A stretch of 36,660 nt of DNA, from assembly GCA_029941135.1 (NCBI GenBank), contig JAPYRI010000021.1, positions 1-36,660 on the forward strand, in the 5' to 3' direction. The notes beneath the pieces were generated by a model. That model was not told the origin of the DNA and did not search any database. It worked only from the letters and a program-made list of their open reading frames with translations. The stretch is from Alphaproteobacteria bacterium. GTDB lineage: Bacteria; Pseudomonadota; Alphaproteobacteria; JAPYRI01. The position numbers and the translations under genes were made by a program. Below, one piece after another: positions 16,486 through 25,747 of this stretch. Position 1 is the first letter of the stretch, and every line of letters starts with the position of its first letter.

Positions 16486-18168
16486 ATGAGTACAAAAAAT
16501 ATATTTTCCCGTCGCGCTACCGCGATATCGGACAACACCCAACAGCCCGCCAAACCAAGTAAGTCAGAGCGATTACGTGCACTTCTGACATCCCCTCAGC
16601 TTGAGTTTTTGATGGAGGCCCATGACGGCTTGTCCGCCAAGATCGTTGAGGAATCAGGCTTTAACGGCATTTGGGCCTCTGGCTTATCCATGTCTGCGGC
16701 CATGGGTGTGCGTGACAATAACGAAGCTTCGTGGACTCAAGTTCTCGAAGTGCTCGAGTTCATGTCGGATGCAACCGATATACCTATTCTAGTCGATGGT
16801 GACACCGGTTACGGCAATTTCAATAACATGCGACGGGTGGTCAGAAAGTTGTGCCAACGTGGCATCGCCGGCATCTGCATAGAAGATAAGCTGTTTCCCA
16901 AAACCAATTCGTTCATCGGCGAAAATCAACCGTTAGCCGATATGGATGAGTTCTGCGGCAAGATCAAAGCCGGCAAAGATTCTCAAACCGATCCTGACTT
17001 TAGCATCGTCGCCAGAGTTGAAGCGTTTATTTCCGGCTGGGGCTTGGAAGAAACCTTGCGCCGCGCCCATGCCTATCGGGAAGCGGGCGCGGACGCGGTT
17101 CTGATCCACTCGAAAATTCGCTCAGCGGATGAAATTATGGCCTTCATGGAGGCATGGAATAATGCCGGCCCGGTCGTCATCGTCCCGACAACCTATTATG
17201 CCACCCCAACCGAAGAATTTCGCCGGGCAGGTGTTTCTGCGGTTATTTGGGCCAATCATAATTTGCGTGCCTCAATTAGAGCCATGCGCGAAGTGTCCCG
17301 TCAGTTGCAGCGCGATGAATCTTTGGTCGACGTTGAGAAATTCGTCGTCAGCGTCCGTGATGTGTTCGAATTGGCGGGGAACGATGAACTCGCGGAAGCC
17401 GAACGCCGGTACTTGCCGACAACGCTGAGCGGGCCTCGAGCTGTCATCTTAGCCGCGTCGCGCGGCATTGAGCTCGGCACACTGACTGAGAATCGACCCA
17501 AGTGCATGATTGATGTTCGCGGGCAACCGTTGTTGCAAAGACTGGTTGCAACCTTCAACGAGGGCGGTATTCGGGACATCGTGGTGGTCCGGGGTTATCG
17601 CAAGAAAATGGTCAATCTGCCGTCGATTAAGACCGTGGACAATGACATTCACGCAACAACCGGAGAAGCTGCCACCCTCGCCTGCGCTAACGAACATTTG
17701 CAAGCCGAATGTATTGTGTCCTACGGCGACATATTGTTTCGTCTCCATATATTGGACCAATTGTTAGCAGCAAAAGGCGATATTGTTCTTGCCGTCGATG
17801 CGTTGTGGCAAGAACGGGGGAATGACAATGGGCGCGCCCGCGACTTGATTGCGTGCTCTTCACCATTCCGGTCCGGATACCATGACAACGGTCCGGTTTC
17901 CATGGTCGGTATCGGCCCGACCTTGCCGGAGGACAGTGCCGATGGCGAATGGATCGGCCTCATGAAATTAAGCGCCGACGGCGCCGAGGCCGTGCGTGCC
18001 GAATTGACATCCATGTCAGAGGATGGCTCCCTCGGCAGCGCCAGTTTAACCGCCCTCATGGATCGCTTACGGCTCAGGGGCCAAACCATTGGCGTCGTCT
18101 ACATTACCGGACGTTGGATGGACGTGGATGAAGTGGCCGACTTGGCCGAGGCGCAAAAGTTCTTGTGA
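16486..18168 (+). CDS. pepM: PEP mutase fused to a nucleotidyltransferase domain
   Basis: A two-domain, 560-aa protein. Residues about 25-305 are phosphoenolpyruvate mutase, which converts PEP to phosphonopyruvate and creates the C-P bond. The diagnostic motif [10 protein letters not shown] (E133-S142) and the metal-binding VDGDTGYG (D104) are intact. Residues about 313-560 form a nucleotidyltransferase domain with [20 protein letters not shown] and VSYGDILF; the usual AAGxGxRL reads AASRGIELG, a variant I associate with PepM-fused domains. Such fusions are known, and the domain is a candidate AEP cytidylyltransferase (PntC type). The stop overlaps the ppd start as GTGA, so the two are translationally coupled. 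Confidence 0.93.
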   Translation: MSTKNIFSRRATAISDNTQQPAKPSKSERLRALLTSPQLEFLMEAHDGLSAKIVEESGFNGIWASGLSMSAAMGVRDNNEASWTQVLEVLEFMSDATDIPILVDGDTGYGNFNNMRRVVRKLCQRGIAGICIEDKLFPKTNSFIGENQPLADMDEFCGKIKAGKDSQTDPDFSIVARVEAFISGWGLEETLRRAHAYREAGADAVLIHSKIRSADEIMAFMEAWNNAGPVVIVPTTYYATPTEEFRRAGVSAVIWANHNLRASIRAMREVSRQLQRDESLVDVEKFVVSVRDVFELAGNDELAEAERRYLPTTLSGPRAVILAASRGIELGTLTENRPKCMIDVRGQPLLQRLVATFNEGGIRDIVVVRGYRKKMVNLPSIKTVDNDIHATTGEAATLACANEHLQAECIVSYGDILFRLHILDQLLAAKGDIVLAVDALWQERGNDNGRARDLIACSSPFRSGYHDNGPVSMVGIGPTLPEDSADGEWIGLMKLSADGAEAVRAELTSMSEDGSLGSASLTALMDRLRLRGQTIGVVYITGRWMDVDEVADLAEAQKFL

Positions 18169-19304
18169 TCGCCGCAAACGACTTCCTCGAACCCGCCGCC
18201 GCTGCCGGGTTCGATTTTTACTCCGGCGTGCCCTGCTCATTTTTGACGCCGATCATCAATCAAGTTGTGGGCGCGAGCGGTCCTGACTACGTCGGCGCCG
18301 CGAGCGAAGGTGAAGCCGTGGCAATCGCGTCAGGTGCCTGGCTGGCCGGGCGTAACACTGTGGTCATGTGCCAAAACTCCGGCCTCGGTAATGCCGTCAA
18401 TCCGCTGACATCGCTCAATCATCCCTTCCGTATTCCGACTTTGTTGATTGTGACTTGGCGTGGCGGACCTGGCATAAGCGACGAGCCTCAGCACACGGTT
18501 ATGGGCGAAATAACACCAAAGTTGCTGGATCTGATGCAAATCCCCCACCGGGATTTTCCTCAAACAGTAGATGATGTGGCCGACGCTCTGGCTGAAGCTG
18601 AGGCCCGGATCAAAGTGACCGATTTACCATTCGCGCTCATCATGCATAAAGGCAGCGTGCGGGATGACGGTTTGGAAGTTCCAACTCCAGTGCGGCGCGC
18701 GCGCGGCACGGTCGATGATATGACCGAAGGGGGTAGCTTGCCGACACGTTTTCGCATTCTCGAACGGTTTCTCGGCCGCGTAGACGGCGACACGGCGGTG
18801 ATCGCAACAACGGGAAAATGCGGACGTGAGTTGTTTACCCTGGATGATCGGGAACAGCATCTCTACCAAGTCGGCTCCATGGGCGGGGCCTCTGCCATGG
18901 GATTAGGGCTCGCGGTGAATACGCTGCGCAAAGTCGTCGTTTTGGATGGCGACGGCGCCGCCTTGATGAAACTTGGCAACCTGGCAACCATTGGTCATTA
19001 CGCACCCGAAAACCTCGTTCACATTGTACTGGATAACGGGATTCACGATTCAACCGGCGGCCAGCCGACGGTCGCCCCCAACGTGGATTTTGCCGGCATG
19101 GCCGTAGCCGCTGGGTATCCTCGAAGCTATAGGGCAGACAGTGAAGAAGGCTTTGAGCGCGCCTTCGCGGCGACACTGGCGACGCCGGGCCCTCATTTCA
19201 TTCATCAGGAGATCGCACCTGGCTCTATGAACGGCCTTGGCCGCCCCACCGTGAAGCCAGACGAAGTGGCGCGCCGTTTTAAGCAGTTTGTAACCGGCGG
19301 CTAA
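18165..19304 (+). CDS. ppd: Phosphonopyruvate decarboxylase
   Basis: A ThDP-dependent enzyme that decarboxylates phosphonopyruvate to phosphonoacetaldehyde, pulling the unfavourable PepM reaction forward. The N-terminal half has [12 protein letters not shown] and [18 protein letters not shown], with the ThDP-activating Glu. The C-terminal half has [15 protein letters not shown] and a later [12 protein letters not shown], together the GDG...N metal/ThDP motif. Length 379 aa is standard. The GTG start at 18165 overlaps the pepM stop. Its own stop overlaps by 4 bp the stop of the convergent phnW-like gene, so the three-step AEP pathway is encoded as a contiguous block on two strands. Confidence 0.93.
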   Translation: MIAANDFLEPAAAAGFDFYSGVPCSFLTPIINQVVGASGPDYVGAASEGEAVAIASGAWLAGRNTVVMCQNSGLGNAVNPLTSLNHPFRIPTLLIVTWRGGPGISDEPQHTVMGEITPKLLDLMQIPHRDFPQTVDDVADALAEAEARIKVTDLPFALIMHKGSVRDDGLEVPTPVRRARGTVDDMTEGGSLPTRFRILERFLGRVDGDTAVIATTGKCGRELFTLDDREQHLYQVGSMGGASAMGLGLAVNTLRKVVVLDGDGAALMKLGNLATIGHYAPENLVHIVLDNGIHDSTGGQPTVAPNVDFAGMAVAAGYPRSYRADSEEGFERAFAATLATPGPHFIHQEIAPGSMNGLGRPTVKPDEVARRFKQFVTGG

Positions 19305-20431
19305 AGGGTAGCCTCAGGTGCGCCACTACTCACCTCCATCTCACCCATTACCGCGCGCACGGCATCTAACGCACGACGCATGTGACTTTCGTCGAGGGCG
19401 CCAATGCAGCCCATGCGAAAACTATTTGCCTGGGTGAGTTTGCCCGGATAGATAACGATCCCGCGATCCCGCAACAGGTTATAAAAACGGTCAAACACAA
19501 AGTTCGGATCAGAGGGCGTGAGAAAGGTGATGATAATGGGAGCTTGCAGGTTGGCCGACAGGTAAGGCTGGAAACCCATCTCGGTCATACCTTCGATCAA
19601 CACCGTGCAATTCCGCCGGTAGCGCGCCTCCCGCCCGGCAATGCCGCCTTCAGCTTCGTGTTGAGCCAACGCCGCATCCAGTGCCGCGATGACGTGAGTG
19701 GGGGGCGTAAAACGCCATTGGCCATTGGCTTCCATGGCGCGCCATTGATCATGAAGATCAAAACACAAAACCGGCGCATTGCCTTCCGCCTGCTCTAGTG
19801 CCTGCTCGCGAATAATGGCAAACGACATGCCCGGCACACCTTCCAGACACTTGTTCGCCGACGCCACAATTGCGTCCGCAGGACTGTCGGCCAAACTGAA
19901 AGGGAGAGCTCCGAAGGCGCTCATAGAGTCGATTATCAACGCTCGGTCGTGTGCGGCGACCGTTTGGGCGAGCTCTCGAATGGGGTTCAAAATACCGGAC
20001 GTCGTCTCGCAGTGAACCGCAATCACATGGGTTATGCCGGTGTCGGCGTTCAGTACACGCGCCACATCTTCGGGCACGGGCGGCTCATCTTCGGGCATTT
20101 CAAGTGTCACGTAAGCGCGCCCCATGATGTCGCACATGCGGGTAATCCGCGTACCGTAAGCCCCATTAATCAGCACCAGGGCTTTGCCGTCGCGGGGCAA
20201 AAGAGTGCCGATTGTCGCTTCAACCGCAAATGTGCCACTGCCCTGGACCGGCACACAAACATGAGTGCCCTCGCCTCCCGCCAGCGCCACCAGCCGCCGG
20301 CGGATGCGGGCGTTCATCGCAATAAAATCTTCGTCGCGCGAACCCCAATCCCGCAGCATTGCTTCGCGAGTTGGTCGGGAGGTGGTAAGCGGCCCCGGAG
20401 TTAGCAATATCGGCGGTTCAGACTTGGTCAT
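19301..20431 (-). CDS. phnW: 2-aminoethylphosphonate aminotransferase (PhnW-like)
   Basis: A class V PLP aminotransferase that interconverts phosphonoacetaldehyde and 2-aminoethylphosphonate. The N-terminus ILLTPGPLTTSRPTREAML is characteristic of PhnW. The PLP Lys is K194 in ASANKCLEGVPG, preceded by the cofactor Asp in LIIDSMSAFG, and GSGTFAVEA is the phosphate loop. In degradative loci PhnW pairs with phosphonatase PhnX, which is absent here; beside pepM and ppd it should run in the biosynthetic direction. Length 376 aa is normal. It is divergent from the CDP-alcohol phosphotransferase-HpnN gene across an 83-base gap. Confidence 0.93.
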   Translation of the reverse strand: MTKSEPPILLTPGPLTTSRPTREAMLRDWGSRDEDFIAMNARIRRRLVALAGGEGTHVCVPVQGSGTFAVEATIGTLLPRDGKALVLINGAYGTRITRMCDIMGRAYVTLEMPEDEPPVPEDVARVLNADTGITHVIAVHCETTSGILNPIRELAQTVAAHDRALIIDSMSAFGALPFSLADSPADAIVASANKCLEGVPGMSFAIIREQALEQAEGNAPVLCFDLHDQWRAMEANGQWRFTPPTHVIAALDAALAQHEAEGGIAGREARYRRNCTVLIEGMTEMGFQPYLSANLQAPIIITFLTPSDPNFVFDRFYNLLRDRGIVIYPGKLTQANSFRMGCIGALDESHMRRALDAVRAVMGEMEVSSGAPEATL

Positions 20432-20514
20432 CGTATAATCCTCGGGTATGAGAGAGCCCAGATCAAGTTTTGTCGGCTTGCAATTGTGTATAAAGCATCG
20501 TTGCGAATAACCAC

Positions 20515-23500
20515 GTGCGTCTCTGGAGATCGATCATTAGCCACAATACCTATATTCACCGACTTGTCCGGATTGGCGTACGACGCCTGGTCAACACACC
20601 TGTCACCCCCAATCAGATTACCGGGGTACGCTTGATGGGGGCAATTGGGGCCGCCGCGGCGTTCGCTGTTGGCGAGCCCCTGTGGTCGAATATCGGCGCT
20701 CTGGTGTTTATAATTTCCATGTTCCTTGATCGGGCTGACGGCGAATTGGCTCGCCTCTCCGGCAAAACCAGTGCCTGGGGCCACAAATTTGATTTGGTGT
20801 CTGACAGCGCGGCCAATGCGCTCGCTTTTGTCGGCATTGGCATCGGACTGCGGGCCAGCGAGTTAGGGTATTGGGCGCTTATTCTGGGTTTCATTGCCGG
20901 TGCAGCGGTTGCGGCAGTGTTGTGGTTTGTGATGCGCCTTGAAAGCGAAGGCGGGGATCGTGCCGGTGAAATTGGCGGTTTCGCTGGGTTCGACCCCGAC
21001 GACGCCATGCTGCTCGTGCCCGTATTTGTGCTGTTGGGTTTTGCGCAACCATTGTTGGTCGCGGCAGCCATAGGTGCACCGGCATTTGCCGTGTTTTTTT
21101 ACATTCTATTTCGGCGGGCGCTTGCCCAGAAAAAAGAGCAATCTTTCACCGACGGCGCAAGTGCGACCTCCCGGGGGTGCCTCGCGAAGTGGGTGGATTC
21201 TGCCCGTCGGAACGCGATCCTGATCGTAATCCTCGCCGTCGTATCTGCCGTCGCCTGCGGCTGGTACACGGTGACGCGGGTTGGCATCAACACGGACACG
21301 GAAGGGATGCTGTCGTCCGAACTGCCCTTTCGTCAAAATTCGATACGCCTTAAACAAGCCTTTCCGCAACTGCAGGATCCCCTTTTGATCCTAATCGAGG
21401 GGCGCAACCCTGAACGCGTGCAATTTGGCGCCGATCAGCTCGTCGCAAAATTGCGTGCCTTACCCGACCTTTTCAGCAACATTTTTGATCCGGCAGGTGA
21501 GCCATTTTTCCGGAAAAATGGCTTACTGTACCTGGACGAAGACGCACTTTACGACTTGGGCGACCGGCTGGCAGACGCGCAACCCTTTCTCGGCACTCTT
21601 TGGCACAATCCAACGTTACCCAGTCTGTTTGATCTTCTGGGGCTGGCCATCGAACAAAGCGGGCAAGAAGGGGGCGCGCCGATTGATACCGCTGCTGCTC
21701 TCAACGCCATTGCCCAAGTGGCGAAAGCCCAGGCGCGTGACGATGCAGATACCTTGTCGTGGCGGAATCTGATGACCGGCAACGTGGCAACCGGCACTCC
21801 GGAACGTCGATTTATTGTCGTCCAGCCAGTTCTTAATTTTGCCAGTCTCGCCCCAGCCGCCGCCGCCATGGAGGAAGTGAGGCATCTGGCTGAAGAACTG
21901 GATTTGGTCCCTGAAAAAGGCGTGTCGGTGCGTCTCAGCGGAAGTGCTGCGCTTAACCATGAGGAACTTGAAAGTGTCCAAGAAGGTCTGGGCTTGGCAG
22001 GCCTGCTTACAGTGGTGATGGTGATTGGCTTGCTGATGACGGGATTACGATCAAAACGGCTGGTCGTCTCAACCCTAGTTACACTCTTCGCTGGGCTGTT
22101 GTGGACAGCTGCATTTGCAACCCTCGCCGTCGGACGCCTAAATTTGATATCGGTCGCTTTTGCTATTTTGTTTATTGGCCTAAGCGTCGATTTTGGTATC
22201 CATTTCAGTTTACGCTACCGCGAGGAACTGAACCGCCATCGCAACCACGCGGCCGCTTTGGCAGGTGCAGCCGAAGGAGTTGGCGGCGCTCTGGTCCTAT
22301 CAGCGGTGGCCGCGGCCATTGGCTTCTTCGCTTTTTTGCCCACTTCCTATGTGGGTTTAGCAGAACTTGGCTTAATTTCAGGCTTTGGCATGTTCATCGC
22401 ATTATTCGCAAATCTGACCCTAATGCCCGCCCTGCTCACGCTCCTGCCAATAAAACCTCAGGCATTCGACGATGTACAAACAGGGTTATTTAAAACTGTT
22501 GGATCCTTCCTCAGTCGCCGCCATCGCCTCGTCGTTATCGTAGCCGTCGTCATTGGGTTGGGCGCAGGGGTGATCGCGAGCCGGGCGCGTTTCGATTTCG
22601 ACCCCCTCAATTTGAAAGACCCGAACAGTGAAAGCATGGAGGTGCTGCGAGACATTTCAGACAGTCCGCGTACGGGGCCTTACGCAATTACCGTCTTGGC
22701 ACCCGACTTAGGCAAAGCCGACGATATTGCCGCCCAGGCGCGGGCGCTGTCGTCGGTCGAAGGCGCGGCAACGTTCTCGGACTTTGTGCCGACCAATCAA
22801 GAAGAGAAACTGGACATTATTCTGTCGACCGCTCTGTTTCTCGAACCCGCATTTACCGGGAAGTTCTCCACTGTCGCGGCAGTTCGTGGGGAACGCAGGC
22901 GGGCTGCTGCTAATCTGGGCAGGAAATTGGTCGCATTTGAAAGTCGTAAAGACCTTAGTTTGGCCAATCGGGCGGCAGCCCATGAATTGCGGTCAGCCCT
23001 TGAAGTCTTGACCGCTTCTAATGAAAGAAATAGCGAAACCCAATTGACCGAACTTGAGCGACGCCTCCTTTGGTCACTTACCCGGGAAATAGCTCTTTTG
23101 AGAACTTCCCTGACTGCGGATCTGGTGACAATCGATCATATTCCGGCCGTGGTAAGGGACCGGTATCTGACCCGTGACGGCCAGGCGCGGGTCGAAATAT
23201 ACCCCCGTGGCGATATGTCTGACGACGCCGCCTTGAGAAATTTGGTCGCTGATGTGCGCGGTATTGCGCCCAACGCCACCGGCGCCCCGGTAATTATTGT
23301 CGAAGCGGGAAACGCTGTGATGACAGCTTTCATTCAAGCGGCACTCGTGTCCGTGACGCTCATATCGATCCTGATTGCCGCACTTTTGAGGCGAGCACGC
23401 AGCGTGGTTTTGGTGTTCGCACCCTTGGCGCTGGCAGCCTTATTGACCATCGCCACATCGGTGGTTTTGAATTTACCCTTTAACTTCGCCAATGTGATCG

Positions 23501-23808
23501 TCCTGCCGCTGCTATTTGGTCTGGGGGTGGCAAGCGGCATACACTTGGTTATTCGCGAAGGCCAAACCGGCGGGGGCGCGACCGAAGTCCTGTCGACCTG
23601 CACCCCACGCGCGGTCTTGTTCAGTGCACTGACGACCATCGGGTCCTTCGGCAGTATGGCCCTCTCCGGTCACCCGGGGACAGCGAGCATGGGAATTTTG
23701 CTAACTATTGCGATAACGCTCACACTCGGGTGCACACTGGTGGTCCTGCCGGCATTGATGGCTGTGTTGCCAACCTCCGAGACATCGGTTGCGGCTTCGG
23801 TGGACTGA
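20515..23808 (+). CDS. hpnN: CDP-alcohol phosphotransferase-HpnN RND exporter fusion
   Basis: A 1097-aa two-part membrane protein. Residues about 1-215 are a CDP-alcohol phosphatidyltransferase domain with the full motif D72xxDGxxAR, then G89xxxD93xxxD97 (DRADGELAR ... GHKFDLVSD) and several helices. Residues about 225-1090 are a full-length HpnN, the RND/MMPL-type transporter needed to deliver hopanoids to the outer membrane. It has the two repeated halves, with IGLSVDFGIHFSLRYREE closing the first helix bundle and FGLGVASGIHLVIREG the second. The frame is open across the linker (RALAQKKEQSFTDGASATSR) with no stop or evident internal start. GTG at 20515 is the start. The transferase probably moves a CMP-activated head group, likely AEP or hydroxy-AEP, to a lipid hydroxyl; fusion suggests the exported hopanoid is the acceptor, which is inference. 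Confidence 0.9.
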   Translation: MRLWRSIISHNTYIHRLVRIGVRRLVNTPVTPNQITGVRLMGAIGAAAAFAVGEPLWSNIGALVFIISMFLDRADGELARLSGKTSAWGHKFDLVSDSAANALAFVGIGIGLRASELGYWALILGFIAGAAVAAVLWFVMRLESEGGDRAGEIGGFAGFDPDDAMLLVPVFVLLGFAQPLLVAAAIGAPAFAVFFYILFRRALAQKKEQSFTDGASATSRGCLAKWVDSARRNAILIVILAVVSAVACGWYTVTRVGINTDTEGMLSSELPFRQNSIRLKQAFPQLQDPLLILIEGRNPERVQFGADQLVAKLRALPDLFSNIFDPAGEPFFRKNGLLYLDEDALYDLGDRLADAQPFLGTLWHNPTLPSLFDLLGLAIEQSGQEGGAPIDTAAALNAIAQVAKAQARDDADTLSWRNLMTGNVATGTPERRFIVVQPVLNFASLAPAAAAMEEVRHLAEELDLVPEKGVSVRLSGSAALNHEELESVQEGLGLAGLLTVVMVIGLLMTGLRSKRLVVSTLVTLFAGLLWTAAFATLAVGRLNLISVAFAILFIGLSVDFGIHFSLRYREELNRHRNHAAALAGAAEGVGGALVLSAVAAAIGFFAFLPTSYVGLAELGLISGFGMFIALFANLTLMPALLTLLPIKPQAFDDVQTGLFKTVGSFLSRRHRLVVIVAVVIGLGAGVIASRARFDFDPLNLKDPNSESMEVLRDISDSPRTGPYAITVLAPDLGKADDIAAQARALSSVEGAATFSDFVPTNQEEKLDIILSTALFLEPAFTGKFSTVAAVRGERRRAAANLGRKLVAFESRKDLSLANRAAAHELRSALEVLTASNERNSETQLTELERRLLWSLTREIALLRTSLTADLVTIDHIPAVVRDRYLTRDGQARVEIYPRGDMSDDAALRNLVADVRGIAPNATGAPVIIVEAGNAVMTAFIQAALVSVTLISILIAALLRRARSVVLVFAPLALAALLTIATSVVLNLPFNFANVIVLPLLFGLGVASGIHLVIREGQTGGGATEVLSTCTPRAVLFSALTTIGSFGSMALSGHPGTASMGILLTIAITLTLGCTLVVLPALMAVLPTSETSVAASVD

Positions 23809-23809
23809 A

Positions 23810-24823
23810 ATGAAAGTTGTTAAATTTTTGTATGTTCTGTTGGGCGCAGCCCTGCTGATTGGCGTCGTTCTCCAAACCGACCTCGGCGAAGTATCAAACT
23901 ACTTACGCCAAATCGGGGGGGGCGCCGGCGCCATACTTGTTATTTATCTGGTCTATTTTTCTATTGATTCACTGACTTGGTTGATCGCACTCCAGCCTGC
24001 GCCCTTAAATGTCACTTGGTTCCAGCGGCTGTGGAAAGTACGGCTGGTAGGCGAAGCTTTTAACGCGGTTATTCCTGCAGGCGGCATGGGCGGCGAACCG
24101 GTAAAAGCGGTGCTGCTCAAAAAGCACTACGGCATCGATTACCGGGCCGCGATCGCATCGGTGATACTTGCCAAGACAGTCAATATGGGCGCGTTAATTG
24201 TATTTCTTGGCATTGGGTTCTTTCTAATGCTGAATTCTCCCCAATTGCCGGATACTTACAAAACCGTGGCTGGTCTCGGATTGGGCGGAGTATGCCTCGG
24301 CACGTTCTCGTTTTTCACAGTTCAACGGCTTAAACTTTCGTCACGCGTTGGCAAATTTGTGAGCCGGCGCGAGTTCGCCGCCTGGCTGGCTGATGTACTC
24401 CATCATGTGGAGGCTGTTGAAGATCGGTTTGTGGCTTTCTATACCCGCAACCGAGCCCGACTTGCCAGTGCCGCTGCGCTTGCCCTGCTCAACTGGATCA
24501 TTGGCGCGGTTGAGATATACGCGACCCTGTGGTTTCTGGGTCATCCGGTTTCCATATGGGATGCCTGGATGATCGAAGCAGCCGCGCAAATGGTGCGAGC
24601 GGCCACCTTTTTTATCCCCTCCAGTCTAGGCGCCCAGGAAGGTGCATTCCTGTTTATGGTGTCTGCGTTAACCGGATCACCGCCGTTGGGAATAGCCGTC
24701 GCAGTTATTCGCCGGTTCCGTGAACTGGTATGGATCGGATCAGGTTTTCTAATGGGAACCGTATATTCTCGAACCCCGAACGGCGCGCGGGCTGCAGTCG
24801 CTCAAGAAGAAAAAGATAGCTAG
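23810..24823 (+). CDS. hpnL: Hopanoid-associated membrane protein HpnL
   Basis: A 337-aa integral membrane protein of the lysylphosphatidylglycerol synthase transmembrane (UPF0104) family, HpnL subgroup. It has about seven or eight helices; NAVIPAGGMGGEPVKAVLL and FFIPSSLGAQEGAFLFM are the conserved family segments. Family members act as flippase-like lipid transporters or synthase membrane parts; the role of HpnL itself is unproven. The ATG at 23810 follows the hpnN stop by one base, so the two are almost certainly cotranslated and may act together in lipid movement. Its stop overlaps by 4 bp the stop of convergent hpnM. Confidence 0.9.
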   Translation: MKVVKFLYVLLGAALLIGVVLQTDLGEVSNYLRQIGGGAGAILVIYLVYFSIDSLTWLIALQPAPLNVTWFQRLWKVRLVGEAFNAVIPAGGMGGEPVKAVLLKKHYGIDYRAAIASVILAKTVNMGALIVFLGIGFFLMLNSPQLPDTYKTVAGLGLGGVCLGTFSFFTVQRLKLSSRVGKFVSRREFAAWLADVLHHVEAVEDRFVAFYTRNRARLASAAALALLNWIIGAVEIYATLWFLGHPVSIWDAWMIEAAAQMVRAATFFIPSSLGAQEGAFLFMVSALTGSPPLGIAVAVIRRFRELVWIGSGFLMGTVYSRTPNGARAAVAQEEKDS

Positions 24824-25497
24824 CCAGCCGGCCCAACCAGCCGATCGGCCTTTTTGTTGAGCGCCCCAATGAGACCCCGAACCCCACTTGCCCTCAGGAT
24901 TGAACGGTACTCGGATCGGCGCACGGCCAGTTCGCTTATGCCGCCGGCAAGCAACACGTCGATAATGCGCCAACCGTCGTCGGCCGATTTCATAACATAA
25001 GTCAATGCGATGGGACCATCGCCACCGCCAACAATCTGGGTGTCGACCAAAGTCGTTCCTCGCGGTCCTCCTTTTTCGCCTAGGATGTCAAATCCCTGTC
25101 CTGAGTAGCCATTAAATCGAACCGCATAGGTTCCAATGCTGACCCTACTGAACGCCGTCACCAGCTCCTGCTTTTCCTGCTCTGTCGCCCGCCGCCAATA
25201 TCCGCCGCACGATATTCGCGTCATCGCCGTTAGGTCGTAGCTCGATGCTACCGGTCCAGCCAATTGCTCGTAGCGGCCATTAACATCTAGCGTATCGGCG
25301 CGCTTCATCGTTGTTAGTAGAACCTCGTGGAATGCCGAAACCACTTGCGTCGGCGACTGACCTGCCGCTGCATTTCCGTCACTCACCGAGAGAACAGCGA
25401 AAAGCACCCCAAGCGCCGCGAATCCCCGGATCAAATATCGCCTTTGCAAAAATTTTCTCCCAAACGATGTCGAATAACAGTGTTCTTCGGCTATCAT
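24820..25497 (-). CDS. hpnM: HpnM, MlaC-type periplasmic lipid carrier
   Basis: A 225-aa exported protein of the MlaC/Ttg2D family, HpnM subgroup. An N-terminal signal (RRYLIRGFAALGVLFAVLSV, with likely cleavage near GNAAAG) sends it to the periplasm, where MlaC-type proteins carry lipids between membranes. Conserved landmarks are LTAMTRISCGGYWRRATEQE and YVMKSADDGWRIIDVLLAGGIS. It is convergent with hpnL and divergent from mlaA, so a hopanoid or phospholipid shuttle between the inner-membrane HpnN/HpnL and the outer-membrane MlaA is a reasonable inference. A start a few codons downstream is possible, because the first 18 residues are unusual for a signal peptide. Confidence 0.88.
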   Translation of the reverse strand: MIAEEHCYSTSFGRKFLQRRYLIRGFAALGVLFAVLSVSDGNAAAGQSPTQVVSAFHEVLLTTMKRADTLDVNGRYEQLAGPVASSYDLTAMTRISCGGYWRRATEQEKQELVTAFSRVSIGTYAVRFNGYSGQGFDILGEKGGPRGTTLVDTQIVGGGDGPIALTYVMKSADDGWRIIDVLLAGGISELAVRRSEYRSILRASGVRGLIGALNKKADRLVGPAG

Positions 25498-25670
25498 GCA
25501 TCCCTATATGTGTGTTGCGCTAAAGCAACATCAACTCAGGATTTCGAAGTCATTTCGCAAGAACCGAGTTATTAACGTGTTCGAAGTATCGTTTCCGTTG
25601 CCTATGCCGGTACATATTTCATAAAATGACCGGGAAGCGAAGGGTGCCCCGCGACTTTGTTCGCGCTAAA

Positions 25671-25708
25671 AACTGTACGCCAAGTAACTGTACACATCAG
25701 AAGTACAG
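25671..25708. promoter_or_regulatory. Phased CTGTAC repeats upstream of mlaA
   Basis: AACTGTAC occurs at 25671-25678 and again at 25686-25693, exactly 15 bases apart. The inverse hexamer GTACAG starts a further 15 bases on (25703-25708). The second and third form an inverted repeat CTGTAC-N9-GTACAG. The block lies about 40 bases before the mlaA start, inside the 250-base divergent hpnM-mlaA gap, and could be an operator. No regulator is identified. Confidence 0.35.
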
Positions 25709-25747
25709 AGGCAGGTTGATTGTGATGCACCAAAGCAGGCGGAGAAT

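Noticed and set aside
16294-16542. N-terminal extension of the PhyH-family dioxygenase
   Set aside because: The extra residues overlap the pepM start on the other strand and do not resemble the family; the ATG at 16293 gives a normal PhyH beginning.
17450-18168. PepM C-terminal nucleotidyltransferase as a dead domain
   Set aside because: The AASRGIELG variant looks like what PepM-fused domains commonly have and the YGDILF metal site is kept, so inactivity is not supported.
25559-25593. Possible EcfG-type promoter (GAAC ... CGTT) upstream of mlaA
   Set aside because: The spacing of about 25 bases is too long for the general stress sigma factor consensus.
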